A DNA stretch of 64,000 nt from Ampullimonas aquatilis (GTDB taxonomy: Bacteria; Pseudomonadota; Gammaproteobacteria; Burkholderiales; Burkholderiaceae_D): the NCBI RefSeq assembly GCF_049675895.1, contig NZ_CP183834.1, positions 124,001-188,000 of the forward strand, in the 5' to 3' direction. How positions within the stretch are numbered: position 1 is the first letter of the stretch; each line of letters starts with the position of its first letter. The position numbers and the translations under genes were made by a program. Under the pieces are notes generated by a model. The model was given only the letters and a program-made list of their open reading frames with translations. It was not told where the DNA came from and ran no database searches. Below, piece after piece: positions 16,923-25,366 of this stretch.

Positions 16923-18530
16923 TCAGGCAGCAACAGGAATCTTGCCAATCAACAGTGCATTGACGTTCATGGCAAATTCTTTCCAGGCGGCCGCCAGATC
17001 GTAGGAAATCGTCTGCACATATTCAGCATCCGGATCATGTTCGATCGGGAAGTTGGAGATGGCGCAGGAATTTCTATTGAAGTTCACCGCATCGTCCAGA
17101 ATGGCTTTGGAAAAACCGCTAAAGCAGCGCAATACCGGTTGCGTCAAACTGGCGCGGCCTTGTTCGATCAACATGGAGCGTGTATCAAAACTGAGTTGAT
17201 CCAACTCGATCAAGGCTTCGCTATAAATCTGCTCAACCGTAGCCAGCAAGGCACGCTGGGTTAATTGCTCTTTATGCTGAGTCGCCAGATCATGATTCAG
17301 ATGACGACGGTAGCGTTCAAACGCATTCATGCGCTGGGTGGTCGCCCACGTCATGAATTGGCTCAGGCATTGTTCATTATGGCTGTTGGTCATGGCGAAC
17401 TCCTTGCGCGAAGTAATGGGATTTTGCTGGCTGATCTGTTCATTGGCATAGGCATAGGCGAGGTTGCGCACAATCCGTGCAGCCGCTTCCAAAGCGCCTT
17501 CCATATAACCGCCACCATAGCTGGCCGTTTCGGAGCCACCTAACAGGAGTCGGCTCTGCCAGAGCGGTTGACGCAATAGTGGATGACCGTAATCAGGATG
17601 CATGACCGGCGGAGTTTGATCCAGTGCGCTGGCAGTAAAGGGCTCGGTGGCCCAATCCTGCATGGTGATTTCGCCATCCAGTGCCTTGAAGTCATACACC
17701 TGTACCAGTTGGCTTTCCAGCAACATCGGCATGCTGACCTTGAAGGACTGGCGCAAGGCTGGTGGCAGAGCAAAAAATCCGCCGAGTGCCGCTTGCTCAC
17801 CTGTGGCATCGCAGGCATCAAAAATTTCACTGAGCACCATCTGGGCGTGATTCACAAAGGCATTGCCGGACTGACCATCGGCGCGCCAGAAGGGCGTGTG
17901 AAAGCTCACCATTGCCTTGGCTTGCGAGGCCATCCAGGTGGGCGTGTCGGCCATCGCATCCATCAATGCGGTATCCAGCATCGGTGTCAATATCACCCGT
18001 TCGGCAACCAGCCGCGGTGGTATGGCCAAAATCACACGGCGTGCCTGAACAATCGCGGTGGTACCTTGATGTTCAAACTGCAGGAGCACATGATCACCTT
18101 TGTCAGTGAGTGATTTGAGTGCATAGTCAAGTTGCAGCTGGTCTTCCGACAAGCCTTGCGCCAAGGCCGCTACCAAGGTGCTCATGCCGCCCTGCAAACG
18201 GCGTGCGCCACCATGAATACTTGCTACATCCAGCACTTCGGGTTTGCTATTGGGATCATTGAGCTGTAATACCTTGCCCTCATCATGCTGGGCAAAACTG
18301 TGCAGGCCCAGTTCTTCAATCAGTCGTGTCATGCGCGGCTGGGTCTCGGGCCAATACCAGGTGGGGCCCATATCCAGTGCCATCTGATTGCGTTCGCTGT
18401 GGTCGGTCAAGATCCGTCCGCCAATCCGGTCGCGTGCTTCGTAAATTTTGAATGAGCGGCCTTGCAGGCCAAGCTGACGGGCAATTGCCAGGCCACTCAG
18501 GCCAGCGCCAATGATAGCGGTATCAATCAT
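16923..18530 (-). CDS. Flavin amine-oxidase-like FAD protein with C-terminal helical extension
   Basis: This 535-residue protein opens with the FAD-binding motif IIGAGLSGLAIARQLG (about residues 6-21), then YEARDRIGGRI and GPTWYW typical of monoamine-oxidase/polyamine-oxidase flavoenzymes, and the C-terminal FAD contact LLLGGSETASYGGGYMEGA (about 345-363). The oxidase homology ends near residue 375. About 156 extra residues, predicted helical and unrelated to the oxidase fold, follow from MTNSHNEQ. An internal ATG at 17393 with AAGGAG six bases upstream could start this part as a separate protein. The ATG at 18530 gives the normal flavoprotein N-terminus. The substrate is unknown. Confidence 0.8.
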   Translation of the reverse strand: MIDTAIIGAGLSGLAIARQLGLQGRSFKIYEARDRIGGRILTDHSERNQMALDMGPTWYWPETQPRMTRLIEELGLHSFAQHDEGKVLQLNDPNSKPEVLDVASIHGGARRLQGGMSTLVAALAQGLSEDQLQLDYALKSLTDKGDHVLLQFEHQGTTAIVQARRVILAIPPRLVAERVILTPMLDTALMDAMADTPTWMASQAKAMVSFHTPFWRADGQSGNAFVNHAQMVLSEIFDACDATGEQAALGGFFALPPALRQSFKVSMPMLLESQLVQVYDFKALDGEITMQDWATEPFTASALDQTPPVMHPDYGHPLLRQPLWQSRLLLGGSETASYGGGYMEGALEAAARIVRNLAYAYANEQISQQNPITSRKEFAMTNSHNEQCLSQFMTWATTQRMNAFERYRRHLNHDLATQHKEQLTQRALLATVEQIYSEALIELDQLSFDTRSMLIEQGRASLTQPVLRCFSGFSKAILDDAVNFNRNSCAISNFPIEHDPDAEYVQTISYDLAAAWKEFAMNVNALLIGKIPVAA

Positions 18531-18821
18531 AGTGTTCTTCCTGCAAATCGGTGAATGGGAAGTCGCATGCGACCACGATGCCGGATCGACGCCGTGTGTT
18601 AGCAAAGTTTCCTAGTGCAATCTTTGTTCCAAATCAAAGCGCGCATGATTTCTGCGTATTGGTAATCAAGCAGGCTAAAACTGGGCTGACTTTCTTTCAA
18701 ATCGGTCGGCTTTGTCGACTTTGTCAGAAACTTGCCAAGCTACCTGGGTAGCTGGTCTGACGAATTGTCATAGTCAGCAAAACGCAGTTAGTAAAAATTC
18801 AATCACTCGGAAGGGGTCAAT

Positions 18822-19298
18822 ATGATTTATGTGCTCGAAGTGACACCGGCAGGCGAAGCCAACGGTTGGTTTGCCTTTGATCAGCATGATCTGCTTCGCA
18901 AGATCAGCGTGATTCGCACCGAACCAGAACAACTGGTTTACCAGGCAGCCACTCCGCGCGAATTATTGGCGCTCTCGGCGCGCACCCCTGACACGGCTGT
19001 GTCAGCTGATGCAGCCATTGTGACGCTGGCCGCAGCTCATGGCTGGGACACTACACTCTATCGTGCTGACTATATGCTTGAGTCTGGCAGTTATCAAACC
19101 GAAGCAGTGCCAGAGCTAAGTGCAGCCATCAGCGCGCTGGCACATGGTTTGAAAACCTGTCGTGTTTATATGTCTGAAGAAGTGGCCATTGATGCACTCG
19201 ACAATGATCCGATCTTTGAAGGACGCCAGGGCTATAAGGCCTATGACGCCCTGCATAGCCAGCTGGTGGCGCTGGATGTTTTGCCATCCAACCTTTGA
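18822..19298 (+). CDS. Hypothetical cytosolic protein
   Basis: This 158-residue acidic protein has no signal peptide or membrane segment and no motif I recognise. It begins MIYVLEVTPAGEANGWFAFD and is rich in Ala, Leu, Asp and Glu, compatible with a mixed alpha/beta globular fold. A strong GGAAGGGG ribosome site precedes the ATG. The small gene at 19338 lies 39 bases downstream on the same strand and probably belongs to the same transcript. It is divergent from the flavoprotein gene, and a functional link with it is possible but unproven. Confidence 0.65.
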   Translation: MIYVLEVTPAGEANGWFAFDQHDLLRKISVIRTEPEQLVYQAATPRELLALSARTPDTAVSADAAIVTLAAAHGWDTTLYRADYMLESGSYQTEAVPELSAAISALAHGLKTCRVYMSEEVAIDALDNDPIFEGRQGYKAYDALHSQLVALDVLPSNL

Positions 19299-19337
19299 TT
19301 TTTAAATTTTTAAACCCACACAGAAAAGGAGCGTACC

Positions 19338-19484
19338 ATGACTCTCGATACAGAAGCAGCGCAGAATGTTTTGACCATGTTGGAAAAACTGGTCTGGACC
19401 GTTCATTATGGCAAAGGCTTTGAGGCCTCCAAAGTTGCATTTGAAGCACAAGCTTTGCTGGATGATCTCAAAAAAGCAGCTTGA
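19338..19484 (+). CDS. Small hypothetical protein (48 residues)
   Basis: A 48-codon gene starts at ATG 19338 after AAAAGGAGCG (AAGGAG, seven bases spacing). The product begins MTLDTEAAQNVLTMLEKLVW, is predicted mostly helical and soluble, and ends in a Leu/Asp/Lys-rich helix (LLDDLKKAA). The ribosome site, the normal amino-acid composition and the 39-base distance from the upstream hypothetical gene support it as a real co-transcribed small gene. The family is not recognised. Confidence 0.6.
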   Translation: MTLDTEAAQNVLTMLEKLVWTVHYGKGFEASKVAFEAQALLDDLKKAA

Positions 19485-19654
19485 GCAGACTGGCAATATG
19501 AGCGTATTGCCGATCGCCAATGGCACTGGTTTGTCGACAGGATGGTGAGTTGGTCAGAAGAAACATGATCTGGGACTGATCGTCATCCTGAACTGCTTTG
19601 AATTGGAATGACAGATTGATCATGCAGGCAGTCATCGTGGCAAAGCACGGATGA

Positions 19655-20605
19655 TCATTTGTCTTCAGACAGCCGTAAATGCGCCACATCGCGTCCTGGT
19701 GAGGTTCCAAATGTACGGCGATATTCTCGACTGAATTGCGAAGGACTTTCATAACCTACCTGATGCGCTGCCGAAGCGGCATCATGATTGCCCAGCAACA
19801 TGAGTCGGCGTGCTTCCTGCAGCCGCAATTGCTTTTGATACTGCAAAGGTGTCATGGCGGTCAGTGTCCTGAAATGATGATGTAAAGAGGACTTGCTCAT
19901 ATTGGTGAGTTGTGCCAGTTGGTCAATGCTGATGGGTTGATCCAGATTGGCACGTAACCAGCCCAGAGCTCGCACAATCTGATGGCTATGGCTGCCCTGC
20001 GCAACTGTTTGTCGCAAACGTGAACCCAGCTCACCAGTCAACAGGCGATAGAGTAATTCTTTTTCAATCAGTGGGGCCAGTACCGCAATATCTTGTGGAC
20101 TATCCAGCAATCCCGCCAGTCGTAAGGCAGTGTTTTGGATATCGGTACTGAGCATGCCGACTGCGACACCACGATCAACCTCATTGGTTGGTTTATGTTG
20201 TGGCAGTGTGCTTGCCAGTTCATTCAACTTAAGCGGATCAATGTCCATCGCCAAGCCCAGATAGGGCTGTTGCACCGAGGCTCTGGTGATGCAGCTCATC
20301 AATGGTAATTCGACCGATGAAATCAGGTAATGCCGAGCGTCGTATTCATACGATACATCGCCTACCGTGATCTGTTTGGCGCCTTGCGCCATGATTGAAA
20401 AGCTGGAACAGATAATCGTGCAGGTCGGCGTGGCAGTGGTCGAGCCGCGAAACAGCCGCACTCCGGGAATGGGCGTGTTGATCATGCCATTGGCCGGACA
20501 GTGTCGGGATATGATGCTGGCCAAGGTATCGCGTTGTTGTGCCCAGATGTGCATCGGGTCGTCAATACCAGTCAGCTTGACGGGTGTATTGGTAATGGTA
20601 TTCAT
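19655..20605 (-). CDS. AraC-family transcriptional regulator
   Basis: This 316-residue regulator has an N-terminal ligand/oligomerisation domain of the AraC_N (YqhC-like) type and a C-terminal double helix-turn-helix (about 208-310), including SIDQLAQLTNMSKSSLHHHF and the second-HTH segment VGYESPSQFSREYRRTFG. YqhC-like members sense aldehydes and activate oxidoreductase genes. The gene is divergent from the molybdenum hydroxylase operon, with about 170 bases between their starts, so it is the probable regulator of that operon. Confidence 0.9.
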   Translation of the reverse strand: MNTITNTPVKLTGIDDPMHIWAQQRDTLASIISRHCPANGMINTPIPGVRLFRGSTTATPTCTIICSSFSIMAQGAKQITVGDVSYEYDARHYLISSVELPLMSCITRASVQQPYLGLAMDIDPLKLNELASTLPQHKPTNEVDRGVAVGMLSTDIQNTALRLAGLLDSPQDIAVLAPLIEKELLYRLLTGELGSRLRQTVAQGSHSHQIVRALGWLRANLDQPISIDQLAQLTNMSKSSLHHHFRTLTAMTPLQYQKQLRLQEARRLMLLGNHDAASAAHQVGYESPSQFSREYRRTFGTSPGRDVAHLRLSEDK

Positions 20606-20731
20606 TGGGCAAGCATAATCGGTGAATAGGAGACCGTCGAGTAGGGCCGATCATTTTTTGGAGGATCAGGCAATAACTTAGTATTTTTAGGTTATCGAAT
20701 CAGGCATGACTTGGAACAAACTGCAGGCACG

Positions 20732-20748
20732 GCAGATGTGCAATCTGC
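20732..20748. promoter_or_regulatory. Small inverted repeat upstream of iorA-like gene
   Basis: GCAGAT (20732-20737) and ATCTGC (20743-20748) form an inverted repeat 30 bases before the iorA-like start, inside the AraC/ior divergent region. It could be an operator or part of a leader hairpin; AraC regulators usually prefer direct repeats, so the assignment is weak. Confidence 0.25.
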
Positions 20749-20778
20749 ATTCATCATATTCTTACCTGGAGCTACACG

Positions 20779-21237
20779 ATGATACAACTTCATATCAATG
20801 GCAAGTCCGTTGCATTGGACGTTGAGCCGGATACGCCGCTACTCTGGGCCTTGCGCGATACCCTGCATATGACCGGAACCAAGTATGGCTGCGGTATGGC
20901 GCTGTGCGGTGCCTGTACCGTGCATCTCGACGGAGCACCAATCCGTTCCTGCTCCATGCCGGTGTCAGCGGTGGCCGGTAAAAAAATCACTACCATCGAG
21001 GCCATCGATTCTGGAAGAGTAGGCAAGGCTGTGCAGGCCTCCTGGAGGAAACTCGACGTTGTGCAATGCGGTTATTGCCAGTCCGGTCAGATCATGAGTG
21101 CGGTGGCACTGCTGGCCAATAATCCCAAACCAAGCGACGCCGATATCGATAACGCCATGTCCGGCAACGTGTGCCGCTGCGCTACCTATGTGCGGATCCG
21201 TGCCGCCATCCACGATGCCGCCAAGTCATTGGTTTGA
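20779..21237 (+). CDS. iorA: Isoquinoline 1-oxidoreductase-type small subunit, two [2Fe-2S] clusters
   Basis: This 152-residue iron-sulfur subunit of a molybdenum hydroxylase has a plant-type [2Fe-2S] site formed by C38, C43, C46 and C58 (CGMALCGACTVHLDG) and a C-terminal four-helix [2Fe-2S] site by C97, C100, C132 and C134 (CGYCQSG, CRCATY). It passes electrons from the molybdenum site to an acceptor. There is no FAD subunit in the operon, as in IorAB-type enzymes, which use other acceptors such as cytochromes. The large subunit starts 10 bases after its stop. The small subunit lacks its own signal peptide and would be exported with its partner. Confidence 0.88.
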   Translation: MIQLHINGKSVALDVEPDTPLLWALRDTLHMTGTKYGCGMALCGACTVHLDGAPIRSCSMPVSAVAGKKITTIEAIDSGRVGKAVQASWRKLDVVQCGYCQSGQIMSAVALLANNPKPSDADIDNAMSGNVCRCATYVRIRAAIHDAAKSLV

Positions 21238-21247
21238 GGAGAACAGA

Positions 21248-23470
21248 ATGAGTCAGATGAAGATCGATCAAACCATTACCAACCTGAGCCGTCGGCGCCT
21301 GTTGCAAAACGGCGCTGGACTGACACTGGGTTTTTGCCTGCCTGTGCTGGCTGCTGACAAACTGCCTGCTGCTGGCCCTGGCAAGGCCGGTGCGGGGTTG
21401 GCTGCGCCAGTCAATTTTGAACCCAATGCACTGTTGCGGATTGGCAGTGACAATAGTGTGACCATCATTTCCAAGCATCTTGAAATGGGGCAGGGCACGT
21501 ATACCGGCCTGGCCACTTTGGTGGCCGAAGAGCTGGACGCTGACTGGAATCAGGTGCGTGTAGAAGGCGCGCCAGCCGATCCCACGCGTTATAACAATCT
21601 GTTCTGGGGGCCAACCCAGGGTACCGGTGGCAGTACTGCCATGGCCAACTCGTGGGAACAGATGCGCAAGGCAGGTGCAGCAGGGCGTGCCATGCTGGTA
21701 TCTGCCGCAGCACAGCGCTGGCAAGTGACGGCGCAGGAAATCCTGGTGCAGGAAGGTGTGCTGAGTCATGTGGCCAGTGGTCGCAAAATGACCTTTGGTG
21801 AGCTGGCGGGCGATGCCGCCAAAATGACGGTGCCCACAGCTGTCAAACTCAAGGAACCCAAGGATTTCCGGCTGATTGGCAAGCAGGCAAAACGTCGTGA
21901 CACAGCCGCCAAGATCAACGGTACTGCGCATTTCACCCAGGATGTATTTTTGCCGGGCATGCTGGTGGCAGTCGTGGCGCATCCACCACTATTTGGTGCC
22001 AAAGTTAAATCCTTTGATGCCACCCGTACCAGGGCCGTCAAAGGTGTGGTCGATGTCGTGCAGATTCCCCAAGGTCTTGCCGTGCTGGCCAAAGACACCT
22101 GGAGCGCAAAAAAAGGCAGAGATGCATTGACCATCGATTGGGATGACAGCACCGCCTTTAAACAGGGCAGTGAGGCGTTGATGACCAGCTACAGGGAATT
22201 GGCTAAACAGCCCGGCAAGGTAGCCCGCCAGGTCGGCGATAACGACAAGGCGTTTGCCGGTGCCGCCAGGGTAGTGCGTGCAGCCTATGATTTTCCCTAT
22301 CTGGCCCATGCGGCCATGGAGCCGATGAATTGCGTCATCAACCTGAGTGCTGATGCCTGTGAAGTCTGGAATGGTGAGCAGTTTCATACACCTGATCAGG
22401 TACACCTTGCGCAACTGCTTGGCTTAAAGCCGGAACAGATCAAGATCAACATGCTTTACGCGGGTGGCAGTTTTGGTCGCCGTGCCAGCAAGGACTCGGA
22501 TTATCTGCTCGAAGTGGCACAGATTGCCAAGGCCATCAATGGCCGGGCTCCGGTCAAGATGGTCTGGATGCGGGAAGATGATATGCGTGCCGGTTATTAT
22601 CGGCCCATGTTCCATCATGCTCTGGAAGCGGCGCTGGATGGCAATGGCAAATTGATCGGCTGGCGGCATCGGCTGGTGGGTCAATCCATCATGGCGGGTT
22701 CACCCTTTGCGCAGATGCTGATCAAGGACGGGATTGACAGTGTTTCTGTAGAAGGGGCATCAACACTGCCTTATGCCATTCCCAATCTGACGGTGGACTT
22801 GCACACACCACAAAATGTGGGTGTGCCGGTTTTGTGGTGGCGCTCGGTCGGCTCTTCCCATACCGCATTTTCCACCGAAGCCTTTATGGATGAGGTGGCC
22901 GCTGCCAGCAACAGCGATGCGGTGGCATTTCGTCTGGCATTGCTGGCTGAGCACCCGCGCCATGCTGGTGTGCTGAAACTGGCTGCCGACAAGGCGGGCT
23001 GGGGCACACCGCTCAAGGCTGGCCCAGGTGAGCGACGCGCGCGTGGGGTCGCCGTGCATGAGTCTTTCAACTCTTACGTGGCACATGTCGCCGAAGTGAC
23101 AGTGAAGAAGGACGGTATGGTCAAGGTGGATCGGATTGTCAGTGCCGTGGACTGTGGCACGGCCATCAATCCCGACAATATCCGGGCACAGGTGGAAGGC
23201 GGAATTGGTTTTGCGCTCAGCTCGCTGTATCAGGCCATCACGCTCAAGGACGGGCGGGTCGAGCAGGGTAATTTTGATGGTTATCCGGTTTTGCGCATTG
23301 CCGATATGCCCAGAATTGAAGTTCATATTGTGCCGTCAGCCGAGCCGCCAACTGGCATCGGTGAGCCTGGTGTGCCACCGGTCGCCCCGGCCATTGCCAA
23401 TGCGATTGCGGCCGCAACCGGCAAGCGCTTGCGCAGCCTGCCCTTCAAGACGGCAGAATTGGTGGCCTGA
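21248..23470 (+). CDS. iorB: Isoquinoline 1-oxidoreductase-type molybdenum-binding large subunit
   Basis: This 740-residue catalytic subunit of the xanthine dehydrogenase family, IorB type, hydroxylates heteroaromatics or oxidises aldehydes. Near the N-terminus SRRRLLQNGAGLTLG (about residues 16-30) resembles a twin-arginine export signal, so the enzyme probably acts in the periplasm. The C-terminal GIGEPGVPPVAPAIANAI block contains the conserved glutamate next to the molybdenum site, and the repeated GGSFGRR motif is seen near residue 410. The ATG at 21248 is correct; the open frame extends back inside iorA. xdhC starts one base after the stop. The substrate is not predictable. Confidence 0.88.
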   Translation: MSQMKIDQTITNLSRRRLLQNGAGLTLGFCLPVLAADKLPAAGPGKAGAGLAAPVNFEPNALLRIGSDNSVTIISKHLEMGQGTYTGLATLVAEELDADWNQVRVEGAPADPTRYNNLFWGPTQGTGGSTAMANSWEQMRKAGAAGRAMLVSAAAQRWQVTAQEILVQEGVLSHVASGRKMTFGELAGDAAKMTVPTAVKLKEPKDFRLIGKQAKRRDTAAKINGTAHFTQDVFLPGMLVAVVAHPPLFGAKVKSFDATRTRAVKGVVDVVQIPQGLAVLAKDTWSAKKGRDALTIDWDDSTAFKQGSEALMTSYRELAKQPGKVARQVGDNDKAFAGAARVVRAAYDFPYLAHAAMEPMNCVINLSADACEVWNGEQFHTPDQVHLAQLLGLKPEQIKINMLYAGGSFGRRASKDSDYLLEVAQIAKAINGRAPVKMVWMREDDMRAGYYRPMFHHALEAALDGNGKLIGWRHRLVGQSIMAGSPFAQMLIKDGIDSVSVEGASTLPYAIPNLTVDLHTPQNVGVPVLWWRSVGSSHTAFSTEAFMDEVAAASNSDAVAFRLALLAEHPRHAGVLKLAADKAGWGTPLKAGPGERRARGVAVHESFNSYVAHVAEVTVKKDGMVKVDRIVSAVDCGTAINPDNIRAQVEGGIGFALSSLYQAITLKDGRVEQGNFDGYPVLRIADMPRIEVHIVPSAEPPTGIGEPGVPPVAPAIANAIAAATGKRLRSLPFKTAELVA

Positions 23471-23471
23471 T

Positions 23472-24467
23472 ATGGATAATCTGGATGCGCAGGTACTCAA
23501 CACAGCGCGCAGCTGGGTTGCAGCAGGGCATCATTTTGTACTGGTCACCGTGGCGCGTACCTGGGGATCTGCGCCACGTCCGCCGGGTGCCTGGATGATT
23601 TTGCGTGACGATGGTCTGGTGCAGGGTTCGGTCTCCGGCGGCTGCATTGAAGAGGATCTGATTGCGCGACTGTTGGCGGGTGAATTTCAGGGAACACAAC
23701 CGCAAGTCCTGCATTATGGGGTGACGGCAGATGAAGCCCATCGTTTTGGTTTGCCCTGCGGTGGTTCACTCGAACTGGTACTGGAGCCCGCGCCAGACAA
23801 AATGCTGCTGGAACAACTGGCGCAACGCATTGCCACGGGACAACTGGTGCAGCGCCAGATTGGTCTGCAGAATGGTCTCGTGACGCTCAATGGTGGTTGT
23901 GCCGGTGAAGCGCTGCAATGGGATGGCAATACGCTCGTGACACTGCATGGGCCAGCCTGGCGATTGCTGATTATTGGCGCTGGACAGATTTCGCATTACC
24001 TGGCTTCTATGGCGCTGGCACTGGGGTATCGGGTTTATCTTTGCGATCCCAGAACAGAATACACGGATAGTTGGGATGTTGCGGGCACAGAACGGATCAT
24101 GGCCATGCCCGATGATGCGGTGATTGAGTTGAACCTTGATCCACGCAGCGCGGTGGTCGCCTTGACGCATGATCCCAAGCTCGATGACATGGCCTTGCTG
24201 GAGGCACTCAAGTCACCGGCTTTTTATGTTGGCGCACTGGGTTCACACGTCAATAATCAAAAGCGTCGGGAACGGCTGCTGGAATATTTTGATCTGTCCA
24301 GAGCCGAGGTTGAGCGTCTGCATGGGCCCGTCGGCTTGCCAATCGGCAGTCATACACCACCGGAAATTGCGATCTCCATCTTGGCCGAAATGACGGCAAT
24401 CAAAAATGGTCAGCATGCCTGCTTAAGCAGAGAGTCGAATTTTACCGAGGGTTGTCAGGTGGTATGA
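23472..24467 (+). CDS. XdhC/CoxI family molybdenum cofactor insertion protein
   Basis: This 331-residue maturation factor for molybdenum hydroxylases binds and sulfurates the cofactor before insertion. The N-terminal XdhC/CoxI domain shows GSAPRPPGAWMIL and GSVSGGCIEEDL (about residues 25-65). The C-terminal Rossmann-like domain has LLIIGAGQISHYLASMA (about 160) and the family ending GLPIGSHTPPEIAISI. It begins one base after the iorB stop and overlaps the next gene by ATGA, confirming a tight operon for enzyme plus maturation. Confidence 0.9.
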   Translation: MDNLDAQVLNTARSWVAAGHHFVLVTVARTWGSAPRPPGAWMILRDDGLVQGSVSGGCIEEDLIARLLAGEFQGTQPQVLHYGVTADEAHRFGLPCGGSLELVLEPAPDKMLLEQLAQRIATGQLVQRQIGLQNGLVTLNGGCAGEALQWDGNTLVTLHGPAWRLLIIGAGQISHYLASMALALGYRVYLCDPRTEYTDSWDVAGTERIMAMPDDAVIELNLDPRSAVVALTHDPKLDDMALLEALKSPAFYVGALGSHVNNQKRRERLLEYFDLSRAEVERLHGPVGLPIGSHTPPEIAISILAEMTAIKNGQHACLSRESNFTEGCQVV

Positions 24468-25033
24468 GTCAGCCGGTCGGGATTCTCTTGGCGGCTGGAT
24501 GCAGCCAGCGCTTTGGTGCCGATAAGCGCTGGCATCCCATGGCCGATGGCACGCCCATGGTGCTGGCCTCAGCGCGCCATTTGGCAGGTATTTGCACACA
24601 GACGGTGGTGGTGATCCGGCCAGGTGATGATGACTTGGCTGTGCTGCTCAACCGTGCCGATTTGCGCCATATCGTCTGTCATCAGGCACATCTGGGTATG
24701 GGGCATAGTTTGGCTGCTGCGATTACGGCAACGCCTAACCGTTGGGGCTGGTTGGTTGCCTTGGCCGACATGCCTTTCATCGAATCAGGCAGTTATCAGG
24801 TAGTACTTTCGGCGCTGGCTCAAGGAGCCCTGATTGCCCGGCCAGTGATTGAGGGTCAGGTCGGACATCCAGTCGGATTTGCGGCGCAATTACAGCATGA
24901 ACTTGTGAATTTGCAGGGTGATCGAGGTGGTGCCGCAATCATTGAGCGACATCGTGCAGCACTCCATCTTTGCCCGGTCAATGATTCTGGCATTCTGAAA
25001 GATATTGATCTGATGACCGACTTGGAAAATTAA
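24464..25033 (+). CDS. Molybdenum cofactor nucleotidyltransferase, MocA/MobA-like
   Basis: This 189-residue GT-A fold nucleotidyltransferase has the motif GILLAAGCSQRFGADKRW (about residues 7-24) and LVALADMPFI with the metal-binding aspartate (about 100). MocA attaches CMP to the molybdopterin cofactor for xanthine-dehydrogenase-type enzymes, which fits its place as last gene of the ior operon (ATGA overlap with xdhC). MocA versus MobA cannot be decided by eye; context favours MocA. Confidence 0.85.
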   Translation: MSQPVGILLAAGCSQRFGADKRWHPMADGTPMVLASARHLAGICTQTVVVIRPGDDDLAVLLNRADLRHIVCHQAHLGMGHSLAAAITATPNRWGWLVALADMPFIESGSYQVVLSALAQGALIARPVIEGQVGHPVGFAAQLQHELVNLQGDRGGAAIIERHRAALHLCPVNDSGILKDIDLMTDLEN

Positions 25034-25079
25034 TTATTTTGTCATCGGCTGATCTTGAAGCAGGTTTGATCAGCGAAAT

Positions 25080-25274
25080 TCAGATCAGCTTGCCAATCAG
25101 CAGGGCGACCAGTGAAATCAAAATGGTCGAAGCAAAGGGCAGATGAAAACTTTTGCCAAACAGCTTGAAACGGACATCACCCGGCAAGCGACCTATCCCC
25201 AGCTTTTCCAGCCATGGCAAGGCACTGCTGAAGACCACAACGGTGAAAAAGATCACCAGCAACCAGCGCATCAT
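25080..25274 (-). CDS. DUF2905 family small membrane protein
   Basis: This 64-residue protein has two hydrophobic helices (about 3-19 and 46-62) around the conserved loop LGIGRLPGDVRF, the signature of DUF2905. Members are tiny inner-membrane proteins of unknown function, widespread in bacteria. Two tandem ATGs (25274, 25271) are possible starts. It is convergent with the mocA-like gene and about 90 bases downstream of the methyltransferase gene on the same strand. Confidence 0.87.
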   Translation of the reverse strand: MMRWLLVIFFTVVVFSSALPWLEKLGIGRLPGDVRFKLFGKSFHLPFASTILISLVALLIGKLI

Positions 25275-25366
25275 GAAATCATCTCAATAAGGTGTGAATT
25301 GAAGTTTGGCCTGGTTGTTGTGGCTGAGTGCAGTTTCATGGTGTTGATCATCAGTATTTGGTGTGA

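Noticed and set aside
23136..23471. Extension of xdhC into iorB
   Set aside because: It would overlap 335 bases of a confident gene; XdhC proteins start near the ATG at 23472.
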